This document shows, piece by piece, positions 1 through 8,020 of a DNA stretch of 9,583 nt (the stretch's first letter is position 1; every line of letters starts with the position of its first letter). The DNA is from a bacterium (GTDB taxonomy: Bacteria; Actinomycetota; Acidimicrobiia; Spongiisociales; UBA11373). The DNA lies in the NCBI GenBank assembly GCA_013202595.1, contig JABMPV010000490.1, positions 1 through 9,583 of the forward strand, given 5' to 3'. A model generated the notes under the pieces. It worked only from the letters and a program-made list of their open reading frames with translations. It was not told where the DNA came from and did not search any database. Position numbers and translations under genes: made by a program.

Positions 1-61
1 CGATCGGGGCCGTGGGGATGCTGCCGATGAGATGGCCGACGACGACGGCGAGGGCGATCAC
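1..61 (-). CDS. plsY: PlsY-like glycerol-3-phosphate acyltransferase, N-terminal fragment
   Basis: Only the first 20 codons are present; the gene continues past the left edge. Reading from a GTG at 61-59 gives VIALAVVVGHLIGSIPTAPI. The hydrophobic stretch running into GSIPTAP matches the first membrane helix and the conserved GSIPT motif of PlsY, the inner-membrane enzyme that moves an acyl group from acyl-phosphate to glycerol-3-phosphate, the first acylation in phospholipid synthesis. The start overlaps the TGA of the upstream AdnB-like gene as GTGA, the same arrangement as the AdnA/AdnB junction, so it is probably translated by coupling in the same operon. No strong Shine-Dalgarno sequence is seen. 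Another small membrane protein is possible, but GSIPT is quite specific. Reading the adjoining sequence would settle it. Confidence 0.6.
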   Translation of the reverse strand, partial: MIALAVVVGHLIGSIPTAPI

Positions 62-3000
62 GCCCCGGACTCGAGGAGGGCGGCCCCCTCAGGGCAGAAC
101 TTCACGAAGTCGCAGTGCCTGCAGGCCGCAGAGGGCGTCTTGGCATATTCGCCGCTCGCTGCCCCGGTGACCAGGGCGGCGACGTGGGCTCTCGCTGCGC
201 TGAGCCACTCATCGTCGACATCTGTGACCACTTCCTCGCACCCGTCCCCGAGGTACACGAACGACACCCTGGTGCGCTCAGGCGGATCGAGAGCCAGACC
301 GGCATCCGCGACGGCGACGGCGTACGCCTCCAGCTGCACGATGCGGGCCGGATCGTCACTGCGGCGGCCGCTCTTGAAGTCGACGACCTCCCAGGTGCCC
401 GGTTCGGGTTCGTAGACGGCGTCGATGCGCCCGGCCACCCTGATTCCCTCCACCATGAGCTCGAACGGCGACTCGATGAGGATCGGTCTGATGCCGGCGA
501 ACCGGGATTCGGAGAATGCACCGAATCCACTTGCCACGGCGGGTGTGTCGGCATCCCCAGCTGGTGCGTCGTAGAAGCCGTCATCGACCTCGTCGAACGG
601 TACTGAGACTCGATTGTGCAACTCGATCTTGCGGTGGAGGTCGATGCCCCTGCGCATCCATGGGGCCGGTCGGCGCGGCAGTCGGTCGATCTCACTCCAG
701 TAGAACCGCTTCGGGCACGTCGCATACGTGACGAGCCCCGTGACCGATGTGCGGAAGACCCGGTCGCCTTCGGGGGCATCCGGGGGATCCGGCAGTTGGT
801 CGAGCAGGAGGTTCAGCTGATCCACCCCGGCACTGTACGCAGCAGTGATTCCTGAGTCAGCCGCCATCGCGGCCGGAAGCGCGGGGTCGGCAACCGATCC
901 GGACAGTGCGGCTCGCCATCCGGTGTCGAACACGGGATCCGGGCCGTCGGTGACCGGGTCGAGTCGCAGGCCGGCAGGTGGATCCCCCGGCTCGGCGCAC
1001 GAGAAGGCCTGCTCGGAGCCTTCCATGGCTGAGGCGATCTCGAACAGGTCACTCGGCTGCTTGGCCCGCTTCTCTGTGTACCAATACGCCCCGGTGAGCA
1101 CGAGCCTCTCCTTGGCTCTGGTGACCGCCACATAGGCGGTTCTCCACTCCTGATCGGCGTGGCGCACCTTGACGACCTCCGAGATGTCCTCACCCGACGC
1201 AGCGTGGTACTCGGCATCGAGGCGCATCGGGGTGGGGAGGTAATGGGGGAACCGGGTGGGGTCGGCGTAGCCCAGTGAGCCGCCAGGGAAGACGCCGTGG
1301 CAGACCGACGGGACGATTACGACAGGCCACTCCAGACCCTTGGCTCTGTGGACGGTCAGCAGTGCGACCGCGTCCTCGCCGCTGACCCGCGCCGTGTCCA
1401 GTTCGTCGTTGGCACGGTCTTCTATCAGCAGATCGAGGTACTCCAGGAACGCTTCGAGCGACGGCGCACCTTCGAGCGGGCTCCACTCCTCTGCCAGATC
1501 GAGGAACCGGTAGAGATTGAGGCGGGCCGAGAGGCGGGCGGCATCGTCGAGTGCCTCGACTTCCTGCCAAGCACCGGTCTCCGACAGGATCCGCCTGCAC
1601 AACTCGACCAGGCTGACGCCCTGTGCCACCTCGAGCAGCGCTTGATAGATGGCGCGGAACGAGTCGAGCCGCTCGGCCGACTCATCCCGAAGGCCTTCGG
1701 TCTCTTCGAGGCGATCGATCGCTTCGAGCAGAGCCCACGACACCGTTCCCGGCTCTTCGTCGCGTGGGTGGCCCCGATGAGCGGCCACCCACCTCGCCAG
1801 GGGGGCGACGTCGCCGATGCCGAGCCTGTAACCAGAGCCCAGGAGGATGCGGACCAGGGCCGCCCCGTCATCCGGCCTGCCGAGGATGGCGAGCCAGGCG
1901 TGGAGGTCGGATACTTCCGGCACGTCGAGCAGCCCGCCGAGCGCGGCGACCTCGATGGGAACCCCGTGGCGCTCGAGGGCATCACGGACCAATCCGATCT
2001 GGCGGTGGCGGCGGAAGAGCATGCCGATGTCGCGCCACTCCCGGCCGTCCTCGTGGAGGCGCACCACTTCTCTGGCAAGCCACTCGGCCTCGTCCACCGC
2101 ATTGTGGAACCAAGCGGTGACGACGCTGCCGTCGGGAGCGTCGTCGACGGGGCGGAGACCATCGGTCAGTCCCGACGGTCCTCCGATCCGTCGACGCACC
2201 AGGTTGGCGAGGTCGACGATCCGGCGGCCCGACCTGCGGTTGTGTGACAGTTCGAGCGTCGGAGCAGGGCTGCCATCCCCTGCGGGGAAGTGGGTGGGAA
2301 ACGACTGGAAGTTCTCGAGTGACGCCCCTCGCCATTCGTAGATCGTCTGGTCTGCGTCGCCCACTGCCGTGACCGGGAAGCCGCCGCCGAAGATGACCCG
2401 GAGCAACTCACGCTGGGCCGGGTTGGTGTCCTGATACTCGTCGAGCAACACCACGCGGTAACGATCGCGAACCCGCTCCGTGATGGCCGGATGCCCCGTG
2501 ACGAGCTGGTGTGCCCTGGCGATGAGATCGGAGTAGTCGACGATCCCCAATTGGCGTTTCCGGTCGTCGTACTCGACGAGTGCTGCCGCCTGGTCGAGAC
2601 GGCGCGTCCACACATCGTCAGCAGGGTCGCCCGGGTCGGCGTCGAGCAGATCGCCCGGGGTCCGCAGATGGTCGCCCAGCTCGCCTGCAAGGCGGGCCAG
2701 TTCGTCGACACGGTGGCCGGCCGCCGTGAGGTCCAGCACCCTGGGCGCCGAGCGTCCGAGGGCTTCGCGCAACAGCTGACGGGCGTATCCGGGCGTCACG
2801 ACGACGGCTCCACGTTCGACGCCGACGAGCGGCCCGAACTCGCGCAGCAGCCCGTAGGCGAATCCGTGATAGGTGGTGACCTCCACCTCTCTGCCCTCGC
2901 GTGCGAGCTCGGGCATCTGCACCCTGAGCCGATCGGCCAGCTCTTGCGCCGCCTTGTTTGTGAATGTGATCCCGAGGGCTTGTTCCGGCTCGACCAATCC

Positions 3001-3132
3001 GGAGCGGACCAGGTGCTCGAGGCGGAGGGCCATCGTCGTGGTCTTGCCCGTGCCGGCTCCGGCGGTGACCCGCAAAGGAGCGAGCGGGAACTCGACGATT
3101 GCCTGCTGCTCGGGCGTCGGGACGATGGTCAC
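58..3132 (-). CDS. adnB: AdnB-like UvrD helicase with C-terminal Fe-S RecB-type nuclease
   Basis: This 1024-residue protein is a fused superfamily 1A DNA motor and nuclease, expected to pair with the upstream gene product to unwind and resect DNA ends. Motor motifs in order: Q-motif TPEQQAIV (6-13), Walker A AGAGTGKTT (24-32), TFTNKAA (56-62), DEYQDT (231-236), VGDADQTIYEWRGA (257-270), TVHRAKGLEW (593-602) and AVTRAKERL with arginine finger R672. The tail carries the nuclease: H833, D904 (GRIDA), and D918-F-K920 of VDFKSG. Four cysteines (C806, then C1004, C1007, C1013 as C-x2-C-x5-C) should hold a 4Fe-4S cluster as in AddB and Cas4 nucleases. The GTG start at 3132 overlaps the upstream stop as GTGA; GGGAGG lies 10 bases before it (3143-3148). 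An open frame runs further upstream, but only inside the neighbouring gene. The adnB name rests on position and domain order, by analogy with mycobacteria. All motor motifs look intact. Confidence 0.87.
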   Translation of the reverse strand: MTIVPTPEQQAIVEFPLAPLRVTAGAGTGKTTTMALRLEHLVRSGLVEPEQALGITFTNKAAQELADRLRVQMPELAREGREVEVTTYHGFAYGLLREFGPLVGVERGAVVVTPGYARQLLREALGRSAPRVLDLTAAGHRVDELARLAGELGDHLRTPGDLLDADPGDPADDVWTRRLDQAAALVEYDDRKRQLGIVDYSDLIARAHQLVTGHPAITERVRDRYRVVLLDEYQDTNPAQRELLRVIFGGGFPVTAVGDADQTIYEWRGASLENFQSFPTHFPAGDGSPAPTLELSHNRRSGRRIVDLANLVRRRIGGPSGLTDGLRPVDDAPDGSVVTAWFHNAVDEAEWLAREVVRLHEDGREWRDIGMLFRRHRQIGLVRDALERHGVPIEVAALGGLLDVPEVSDLHAWLAILGRPDDGAALVRILLGSGYRLGIGDVAPLARWVAAHRGHPRDEEPGTVSWALLEAIDRLEETEGLRDESAERLDSFRAIYQALLEVAQGVSLVELCRRILSETGAWQEVEALDDAARLSARLNLYRFLDLAEEWSPLEGAPSLEAFLEYLDLLIEDRANDELDTARVSGEDAVALLTVHRAKGLEWPVVIVPSVCHGVFPGGSLGYADPTRFPHYLPTPMRLDAEYHAASGEDISEVVKVRHADQEWRTAYVAVTRAKERLVLTGAYWYTEKRAKQPSDLFEIASAMEGSEQAFSCAEPGDPPAGLRLDPVTDGPDPVFDTGWRAALSGSVADPALPAAMAADSGITAAYSAGVDQLNLLLDQLPDPPDAPEGDRVFRTSVTGLVTYATCPKRFYWSEIDRLPRRPAPWMRRGIDLHRKIELHNRVSVPFDEVDDGFYDAPAGDADTPAVASGFGAFSESRFAGIRPILIESPFELMVEGIRVAGRIDAVYEPEPGTWEVVDFKSGRRSDDPARIVQLEAYAVAVADAGLALDPPERTRVSFVYLGDGCEEVVTDVDDEWLSAARAHVAALVTGAASGEYAKTPSAACRHCDFVKFCPEGAALLESGA

Positions 3133-6116
3133 GACGAGAAGGCCTCCCGGCCTTCCGGCCACTCGGGGCAGACTCGCCTTACCTGGCAGCGGTCGCAGTG
3201 CTGATTGACCACCGCCGGCCAGTTCTCGGCCGCGATCCCGGCGGCCGCGGATTCGAGCAGCGCTTCCACATCCGGAAGGCGATCGAGGTCGAGTTGTCTG
3301 GTCGACACGCTCTTGGTCTGGCTCGCCGGGTACCAGAACTCGGCCCCGACCACCGGGCCGATACCGGACAGCTCGAGGTCGGCCGCCACGGCGAGGGTGT
3401 AGAACCCGAGTTGCAGGGATACGGCTGCGTTCGCCTTCGTGACCGGGGTTCTGGTCGTCTTGTAGTCGATCACCGTGAGTCCCGGGCCTTCGGGGCCTTC
3501 GACCTGCTCGATGCGATCGATCCGTCCCCTCCAGCGAACGCCGTGCAACTCGGTGTCGACCCAGTGCTCGAGTGCCGCAGGTGGTCCCGAGCCTGGCCAG
3601 TTCTCGTACAGGTGTGTGATGATGTCGACGGCTCGCCGATGCCATGACTCGGCCCAGACGCCGCCACCGAAAGGAGCCGGGTCCCAGACCTCGTCCAGTG
3701 AGGCGATGGCGATATCGAGCGACGCGTGCGCGAGACCGCGGGCAACGGCCGTCTTCTCCGCTGCTTCAAGGGCATCGTGAACGAGGGTCCCGAAATCGGC
3801 GTAGATGCTGAAGTCGCTGCCGATGCCGAGGTGGCCCTCGAACACATAGCGCCGGGGGCAGGTGAGGTACGACTCCGCTCTGCTCGGCGACAGGTGCAGC
3901 GGCCGGGGGACGACGCCGTCATCCGGGCCGCGTTCGAGCACACCGGCGAATCGTCGGGAAGGGCGGCCTCTTCTCGGATCGTCCGATGCCAGGACGGCCA
4001 AAGCCGCCAGACGATGTGCAGCGGCTTGTTCGGGGTCCCTGACCGTCCTGCGCAGGTGGGCCTCGACCTCGAGAGGCGTGACCGGGTCGCTGCGCTCGTC
4101 GGGCCGGACCACCGCTTCACTCATCGTGCCCACGCCTGCCACCATCGGCAGGAACCTGCTGGGCAGTCCTGTGCCGTCCTCTGCACCGCGGGCCGTCGCG
4201 GTCCACACCACCCTTCGGGAGGCGCGCACCATGGCGGTGTAGGCCAGGCGCATCTCTTCCTGGAGTCGGAATCGGGCGTACTCGGCGCTGCCGGTCGGCT
4301 GGGTTCTGGACAGATGCCTGACGCCGAGCAGCGACTCCCGTGCCCTGAGGTCGGGGAACACACCTTCGATGGCATCGGCCAGGAACACCACCTGAAACTC
4401 CATGCCCTTTGCCTGGTGGAGCGTCGTGAGCGTCAGGCGGTCCTCACCCTGCGCCCGGTACTCGAGCAGCGGCGTCGCTTCGAAGTCCTCGGCCTCGCTC
4501 CACTCCAGGTATTCGGCGAGGGTGGCGTCGGGATTGCGCTCGGCGAGGCGGTCGAGCACCTGGGAGAACGACGACCAGGCCCGTCGATGGTCCGTGCGGG
4601 ACGGGTCGGCGGCGATCGATGTGATCTGCGGAAGCGTGCTCCACACATGCCAGAAGCCCTCGGCTGCCGGCGTCGCCGACGCCCAGGTCGGATCGCAGAC
4701 GAGCTCGGTGAGGGGGCCGGGGATGGCGTCATGGAGCATCTCCGGCCACGCTCGACCGGTGCGTGCCTTCACCCGCTCGATCTCGCGGACGCCGCCGAGC
4801 GACAGGTCGGTGAGCGGACCGAGGAGGACTCTTCGAACCGCGGCGGACCGCTCGGGTTCGTCGCCGGTCGCCGCCCGGACGCACTCGAGGACCATGCGGA
4901 CCGCAGGATGGTCGACCAGGCGCCGGTCTGGTTCGTCGTGAGGGATGTTCCTCCGCCCGAGTGCTCTCGAGAGTTCGGGGAGGAACCGCCGCTTGGATCT
5001 GACCAGGACGGCCATGTCCCGATATGGGATCGCATCGGAGAGATGCATGCGCTGGACTTCCCCTGCGATCCACTCGGCCTCGTGGCTCTGCTGGTTGAAC
5101 CCGTAGGTCTCGACGGAGCCCTCGCCGGGGGCGGGGATGACGGGCCCGGCGCCACCGGGGAGCGACCCGCCTGCCGTCACGCGCACGGCTGCATCGAGTA
5201 TCCGCCGCGGAACCCTGAACGATGTCGTCAGCACGATTCGCTGGGCCGGCACACCGGCGTCGTCGCAGAACCGGGCGGGGAACTCGGCGATGTTCTGCAG
5301 ATCGGCCCCGCGGAACGAGTAGATGGACTGGTACGGGTCGCCGGCGGCAGTCAGGTTGCGGTGCGCTGCGATGAGGCGTTCCAGCATTCTGGCCTGCGCC
5401 AGCGTGGTGTCCTGGTACTCGTCGACGAGGACGTAGCGGAACTGATCGGCGGTGATGTCGGCCACCCCGGGATCACCCAGCATGCGAACCGCGGCAGCCT
5501 GCAGGCTGCCGTAGTCGATGCGACTCATGGACTCGAGGCGCGACCGGTACTTGGCGAGGAAGGCCGGCAGTGCTCGCCAGTCGGCTCGATCGGTGGCTCG
5601 CTCGGCGAGGGCATCGGGGTCCATCAGATGCTCACCGCAACGCAGCATGAAGTCGGCCACCTCGTCAGCGAACGACCTGGTGTCGAGCAGGCCCCGGTAC
5701 AGGAGCGGCCAGTCCACCGGATCCTCTTCCCTGAGCAGGGACTCGACCAGCGCCACCTGCTCGGGGCCCGTGAGCAGTGTCGGCATGTCGGGCCATCCCA
5801 GGAACCTGCCGGCGTGGGCTTCGAGCAGGCGGTAGGCGAAGGAGTGGAACGTCGATGCCGCCACCACTGTGAAGGATCGAGCCAGGCCGGCTGCGATGCG
5901 CGCCTTGAGGTCGGCCGCGCCTCTCCGCGAGAACGAGAGCAGCAGGATCTGCTCGGGCGGGACTTCACGATCGTCGATGAGATGCAGCGCCCTGCGGACC
6001 AGGAACTCCGTCTTGCCTGCGCCCGGGCCGGCGACCACCAGTTGCGGTCCGTCGGCGGCGGCCACGACGGCATCCCACCCGGTGGGGCCGATCCGTGTCT
6101 CTCGAGAGGGGGTCAT
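3129..6116 (-). CDS. adnA: AdnA-like UvrD-family helicase with C-terminal Fe-S RecB-type nuclease
   Basis: This 995-residue protein has the same plan as its downstream partner: UvrD-like motor, then PD-(D/E)XK nuclease. Visible motifs are Walker A AGPGAGKT (29-36), SFSRRGAADL, DEYQDT (232-237), AGDPYQSIYSFRGA (258-271), TLHQAKGMEF (565-574) and AMVRASRRV with R631. The nuclease has H780, D867 (GRIDR) and D884-Y-K886 of VIDYKTT, with cysteines C753 and C974, C977, C983 for an iron-sulfur cluster. The motor is less canonical: the N-terminal segment reads IGPTGWDAV where a Q-motif glutamine is expected, and motif VI lacks the usual ALTRAKERL form. In mycobacterial AdnAB the AdnB motor is the essential one, which fits. 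The ATG at 6116 is preferred over the longer frame because the extension overlaps the DUF488 gene on the same strand. Its stop overlaps the next start. The adnA name is inferred from gene order. Confidence 0.85.
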   Translation of the reverse strand: MTPSRETRIGPTGWDAVVAAADGPQLVVAGPGAGKTEFLVRRALHLIDDREVPPEQILLLSFSRRGAADLKARIAAGLARSFTVVAASTFHSFAYRLLEAHAGRFLGWPDMPTLLTGPEQVALVESLLREEDPVDWPLLYRGLLDTRSFADEVADFMLRCGEHLMDPDALAERATDRADWRALPAFLAKYRSRLESMSRIDYGSLQAAAVRMLGDPGVADITADQFRYVLVDEYQDTTLAQARMLERLIAAHRNLTAAGDPYQSIYSFRGADLQNIAEFPARFCDDAGVPAQRIVLTTSFRVPRRILDAAVRVTAGGSLPGGAGPVIPAPGEGSVETYGFNQQSHEAEWIAGEVQRMHLSDAIPYRDMAVLVRSKRRFLPELSRALGRRNIPHDEPDRRLVDHPAVRMVLECVRAATGDEPERSAAVRRVLLGPLTDLSLGGVREIERVKARTGRAWPEMLHDAIPGPLTELVCDPTWASATPAAEGFWHVWSTLPQITSIAADPSRTDHRRAWSSFSQVLDRLAERNPDATLAEYLEWSEAEDFEATPLLEYRAQGEDRLTLTTLHQAKGMEFQVVFLADAIEGVFPDLRARESLLGVRHLSRTQPTGSAEYARFRLQEEMRLAYTAMVRASRRVVWTATARGAEDGTGLPSRFLPMVAGVGTMSEAVVRPDERSDPVTPLEVEAHLRRTVRDPEQAAAHRLAALAVLASDDPRRGRPSRRFAGVLERGPDDGVVPRPLHLSPSRAESYLTCPRRYVFEGHLGIGSDFSIYADFGTLVHDALEAAEKTAVARGLAHASLDIAIASLDEVWDPAPFGGGVWAESWHRRAVDIITHLYENWPGSGPPAALEHWVDTELHGVRWRGRIDRIEQVEGPEGPGLTVIDYKTTRTPVTKANAAVSLQLGFYTLAVAADLELSGIGPVVGAEFWYPASQTKSVSTRQLDLDRLPDVEALLESAAAGIAAENWPAVVNQHCDRCQVRRVCPEWPEGREAFSS

Positions 6117-6124
6117 TGCTTGCG

Positions 6125-6130
6125 AATCTA
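6125..6130 (-). promoter_or_regulatory. Possible -10 element (TAGATT) just before the AdnA-like gene
   Basis: On the minus strand TAGATT fits the TANNNT pattern and ends 8 bases before the ATG at 6116. No Shine-Dalgarno sequence is visible in front of that ATG. The spacing would place a transcription start one or two bases before the ATG, as in the leaderless mRNAs common in actinobacteria. No matching -35 hexamer is seen. This could be an internal promoter in the 47-base gap after the DUF488 gene, or chance. Confidence 0.25.
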
Positions 6131-6163
6131 TCGCAGCGGTGTGACAGGTTGGCCGTACGGCGC

Positions 6164-6643
6164 TCAGATTCCCAAGGATGGCTGATGGGCCTGTGCCGTG
6201 CCGTCGTGCCTGAGGTGCACCACGCTCAGCCCTGCCTCTTCGACGGCGGGTGCGATCAGCGATGCCCTGTGGCAATGGGCCGGGTCCTCCTCGGCGCAGA
6301 GCAGCACCACGCTGCCCCCTTCGGCCAGGCCGACGACGGCCAGGATGCCGGCGCGGAATGCCGCAGACGCCGTGATCACCGCAACATCGAGCGATCCATC
6401 GCCTCGCACCAGGGCCGGGTCTCCCGGTCGGCCACCGAGCGATTCGCCCATCCAGCGGTATCCGATCCCGGTGCCTGCCGTGAGGCTCTCGATGGTGCCT
6501 CGATTGAAGTCGGGAGCGTGCCGCGAGTAGGGCTGAGAACGGACATCGATGATGGTGTCGACCGAATTGGACTCCAGGACGACACGCACCAACCCGAACG
6601 ACGCGGAGCCGTGGCCGATCGTGGCGACGGGTTCGCAGGTCAT
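6164..6643 (-). CDS. DUF488 family protein
   Basis: A 159-residue protein of the DUF488 family, whose biochemical role is not established. Family hallmarks are clear: ATIGHGS near the start (7-13), DVRSQPYSR (33-41) followed by PDFN (44-47), YRWMGESLGGRP in the middle, and the cysteine-histidine motif CAEEDPAHCHR (116-126). The length is usual for the family. The ATG at 6643 is chosen because family members begin only a few residues before TIGHGS. An earlier ATG at 6703 would add 20 unconserved residues and run into the divergent dehydrogenase start. No clear Shine-Dalgarno sequence precedes 6643. It lies 47 bases upstream of the AdnA-like gene on the same strand, so it may head that operon. 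The linkage to DNA-end processing is suggestive but no function follows from it. Confidence 0.85.
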   Translation of the reverse strand: MTCEPVATIGHGSASFGLVRVVLESNSVDTIIDVRSQPYSRHAPDFNRGTIESLTAGTGIGYRWMGESLGGRPGDPALVRGDGSLDVAVITASAAFRAGILAVVGLAEGGSVVLLCAEEDPAHCHRASLIAPAVEEAGLSVVHLRHDGTAQAHQPSLGI

Positions 6644-6660
6644 CGGAGTGTCAGGTCCAG

Positions 6661-6666
6661 TAATGT
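6661..6666 (+). promoter_or_regulatory. Possible -10 element (TAATGT) for glutamate dehydrogenase
   Basis: TAATGT fits TANNNT and sits 31 bases before the GTG start at 6698, which would give a leader of roughly 25 bases. The -35 region at the right distance (around 6637-6643, AGGTCAT) matches TTGACA poorly. It lies in the 54-base divergent gap shared with the DUF488 gene, where any regulator would affect both sides. Confidence 0.3.
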
Positions 6667-6683
6667 CCCGATCGCTGCGAGGG

Positions 6684-6692
6684 GAGAGGGAG
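6684..6692 (+). promoter_or_regulatory. Ribosome binding site deciding the gdh start
   Basis: GAGAGGGAG is a strong purine-rich Shine-Dalgarno sequence ending 5 bases before the GTG at 6698. It decides the start of the dehydrogenase against the much longer open frame, which extends back to 6095 across the antisense of the DUF488 gene. Confidence 0.65.
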
Positions 6693-6697
6693 TCGTA

Positions 6698-7981
6698 GTG
6701 CACGAGGACATCCTGGCCGATGGATTGCGCGAATGGGAGTCACCTCTCTATCGGGAGAGCCTCAAACAGTTCGACCGCGTCGTCGATGTGGCCGGTCTCG
6801 ACGACAACATCGCTGAGCGGCTTCGGGTGCCCCAGCGGGCCCTGATCGTCTCGTTCCCGTTCCGCCACGACGACTACTCCGAGGTGCAGTCGGTCTACGG
6901 ATACCGGGTGCAGCACGTCTTGAGCATGGGACCGACCAAGGGCGGCATCAGGTATGCCGCAGACGTCAACCTCGGCGAGGTGGCTGCTCTGGCCATGCTC
7001 ATGACCTGGAAGTGCGCCATCGTCGGCCTGCCGTTCGGCGGAGCCAAGGGCGGCGTCCGGATCGACCCGCTGACGATCTCGCGTCCCGAGAAGCAGCGAA
7101 TCACCCGTCGCTTCACGTCGGAGATCATCAACTTCATCGGCCCCAACAAGGACATCCCCGCGCCGGACATGGGGACCGACGGTCAGACCATGGCGTGGAT
7201 GATGGACACGTACAGCCAGCAGGTCGGCCACTCCGAACCGGCCGTCGTGACCGGAAAGCCGCCCGAGTTGGGCGGGTCGGTCGCACGGATCGAGGCCACG
7301 GGGCGGGGGTTGCTGAGCCTGCTCCCCGGTTCTGCCGCGCATATCGGCATGCCGGTGGAGGGCGCTCGCGTGGTCGTCCATGGCTTTGGCAATGTCGGTC
7401 AGTACGCGGCACTCGCTGCCTTCGAGATGGGATGCAAGGTCGTTGCCATCTCCGACGTGTCGGGGGGCATCTACGACCAGGCCGGTCTCGACATCCCTGC
7501 TGCCATGCAATGGGTGGCGCGCACCAGATCGCTCGAGGGCTTCGAAGCGGGTGAACCCATCACCAACGCCGACCTGTTCGGCCTCGACTGCGACATCCTC
7601 ATTCCGGCCGCAATCGGTGGCGCGATCACGGCAGAGAACGCCGGAGACATCACGGCTCGCATCATCCTGGAGGGCGCCAACGGTCCCACGACCTCGGGAG
7701 CCGACGACATCCTGCGCGACAAGGGCGTGTTCGTGGTGCCCGACATCCTCGGCAATGCCGGAGGCGTCACGGTGTCGTACTTCGAGTGGGTCCAGGACCT
7801 GCAGAACTACTTCTGGTCGGAGACCGAGATCGTGGGCAGGCTCAGGGAGATCATGAGCCGGGCATTCAACGAGGTGCTCAGCATCTCAATCGATCGGGGA
7901 ATCGATCTGCGCACCGCCGCATTGGTGAAGGGGATCAGGCGGGTGGCCGACGCCAAACTCGCTAGAGGTGTGTTCCCCTAG
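6698..7981 (+). CDS. gdhA: Glu/Leu/Phe/Val family dehydrogenase, glutamate dehydrogenase (NAD-type, hexameric)
   Basis: The 427-residue protein interconverts L-glutamate and 2-oxoglutarate plus ammonia in the cytoplasm, linking nitrogen and carbon metabolism. It has the usual length of the small hexameric class. Catalytic and substrate residues are in place: K81 (PTKGGIRY), K105 (TWKCA), K117 (GGAKGGVR) and D157 (PAPDMGT); their spacing equals that of K89, K113, K125 and D165 in the Clostridium symbiosum enzyme. The Rossmann fold shows GFGNVG (229-234) and, at the end of the second strand, the acidic ISDVSGG with D253, which favours NAD over NADP. NAGGVTVSYFEW near residues 353-364 carries the family serine (S360) that contacts the substrate side chain. 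The GTG start is supported by a good ribosome binding site. It is divergent from DUF488 and convergent with the downstream nuclease gene. Leucine or other amino-acid specificity cannot be wholly excluded. gdhA is a generic symbol. Confidence 0.93.
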   Translation: MHEDILADGLREWESPLYRESLKQFDRVVDVAGLDDNIAERLRVPQRALIVSFPFRHDDYSEVQSVYGYRVQHVLSMGPTKGGIRYAADVNLGEVAALAMLMTWKCAIVGLPFGGAKGGVRIDPLTISRPEKQRITRRFTSEIINFIGPNKDIPAPDMGTDGQTMAWMMDTYSQQVGHSEPAVVTGKPPELGGSVARIEATGRGLLSLLPGSAAHIGMPVEGARVVVHGFGNVGQYAALAAFEMGCKVVAISDVSGGIYDQAGLDIPAAMQWVARTRSLEGFEAGEPITNADLFGLDCDILIPAAIGGAITAENAGDITARIILEGANGPTTSGADDILRDKGVFVVPDILGNAGGVTVSYFEWVQDLQNYFWSETEIVGRLREIMSRAFNEVLSISIDRGIDLRTAALVKGIRRVADAKLARGVFP

Positions 7982-8020
7982 GTGTGATATCCGGGGACGG
8001 CTGTCTGTGGAGGTGCGCGC

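Noticed and set aside
1297..2247. A 316-codon plus-strand open frame opposite the AdnB-like gene
   Set aside because: It is antisense to conserved helicase sequence and shows no motif of its own.
3726..6185. An 819-codon open frame on the plus strand opposite the AdnA-like gene
   Set aside because: It is a GC-rich shadow of a gene with complete helicase and nuclease motifs; its translation shows no recognisable domain.
6095..6697. Upstream extension of the glutamate dehydrogenase frame to an ATG at 6095
   Set aside because: It runs antisense through the DUF488 gene and has no dehydrogenase similarity. The GTG at 6698 has a strong ribosome binding site and gives the normal family length.
6740..7510. 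A 256-codon minus-strand open frame inside the dehydrogenase gene
   Set aside because: It lies opposite the catalytic and NAD-binding motifs and has no recognisable features.
7982..8020. Shared terminator between the convergent dehydrogenase and nuclease genes
   Set aside because: No strong hairpin followed by a T-run is visible on either strand.
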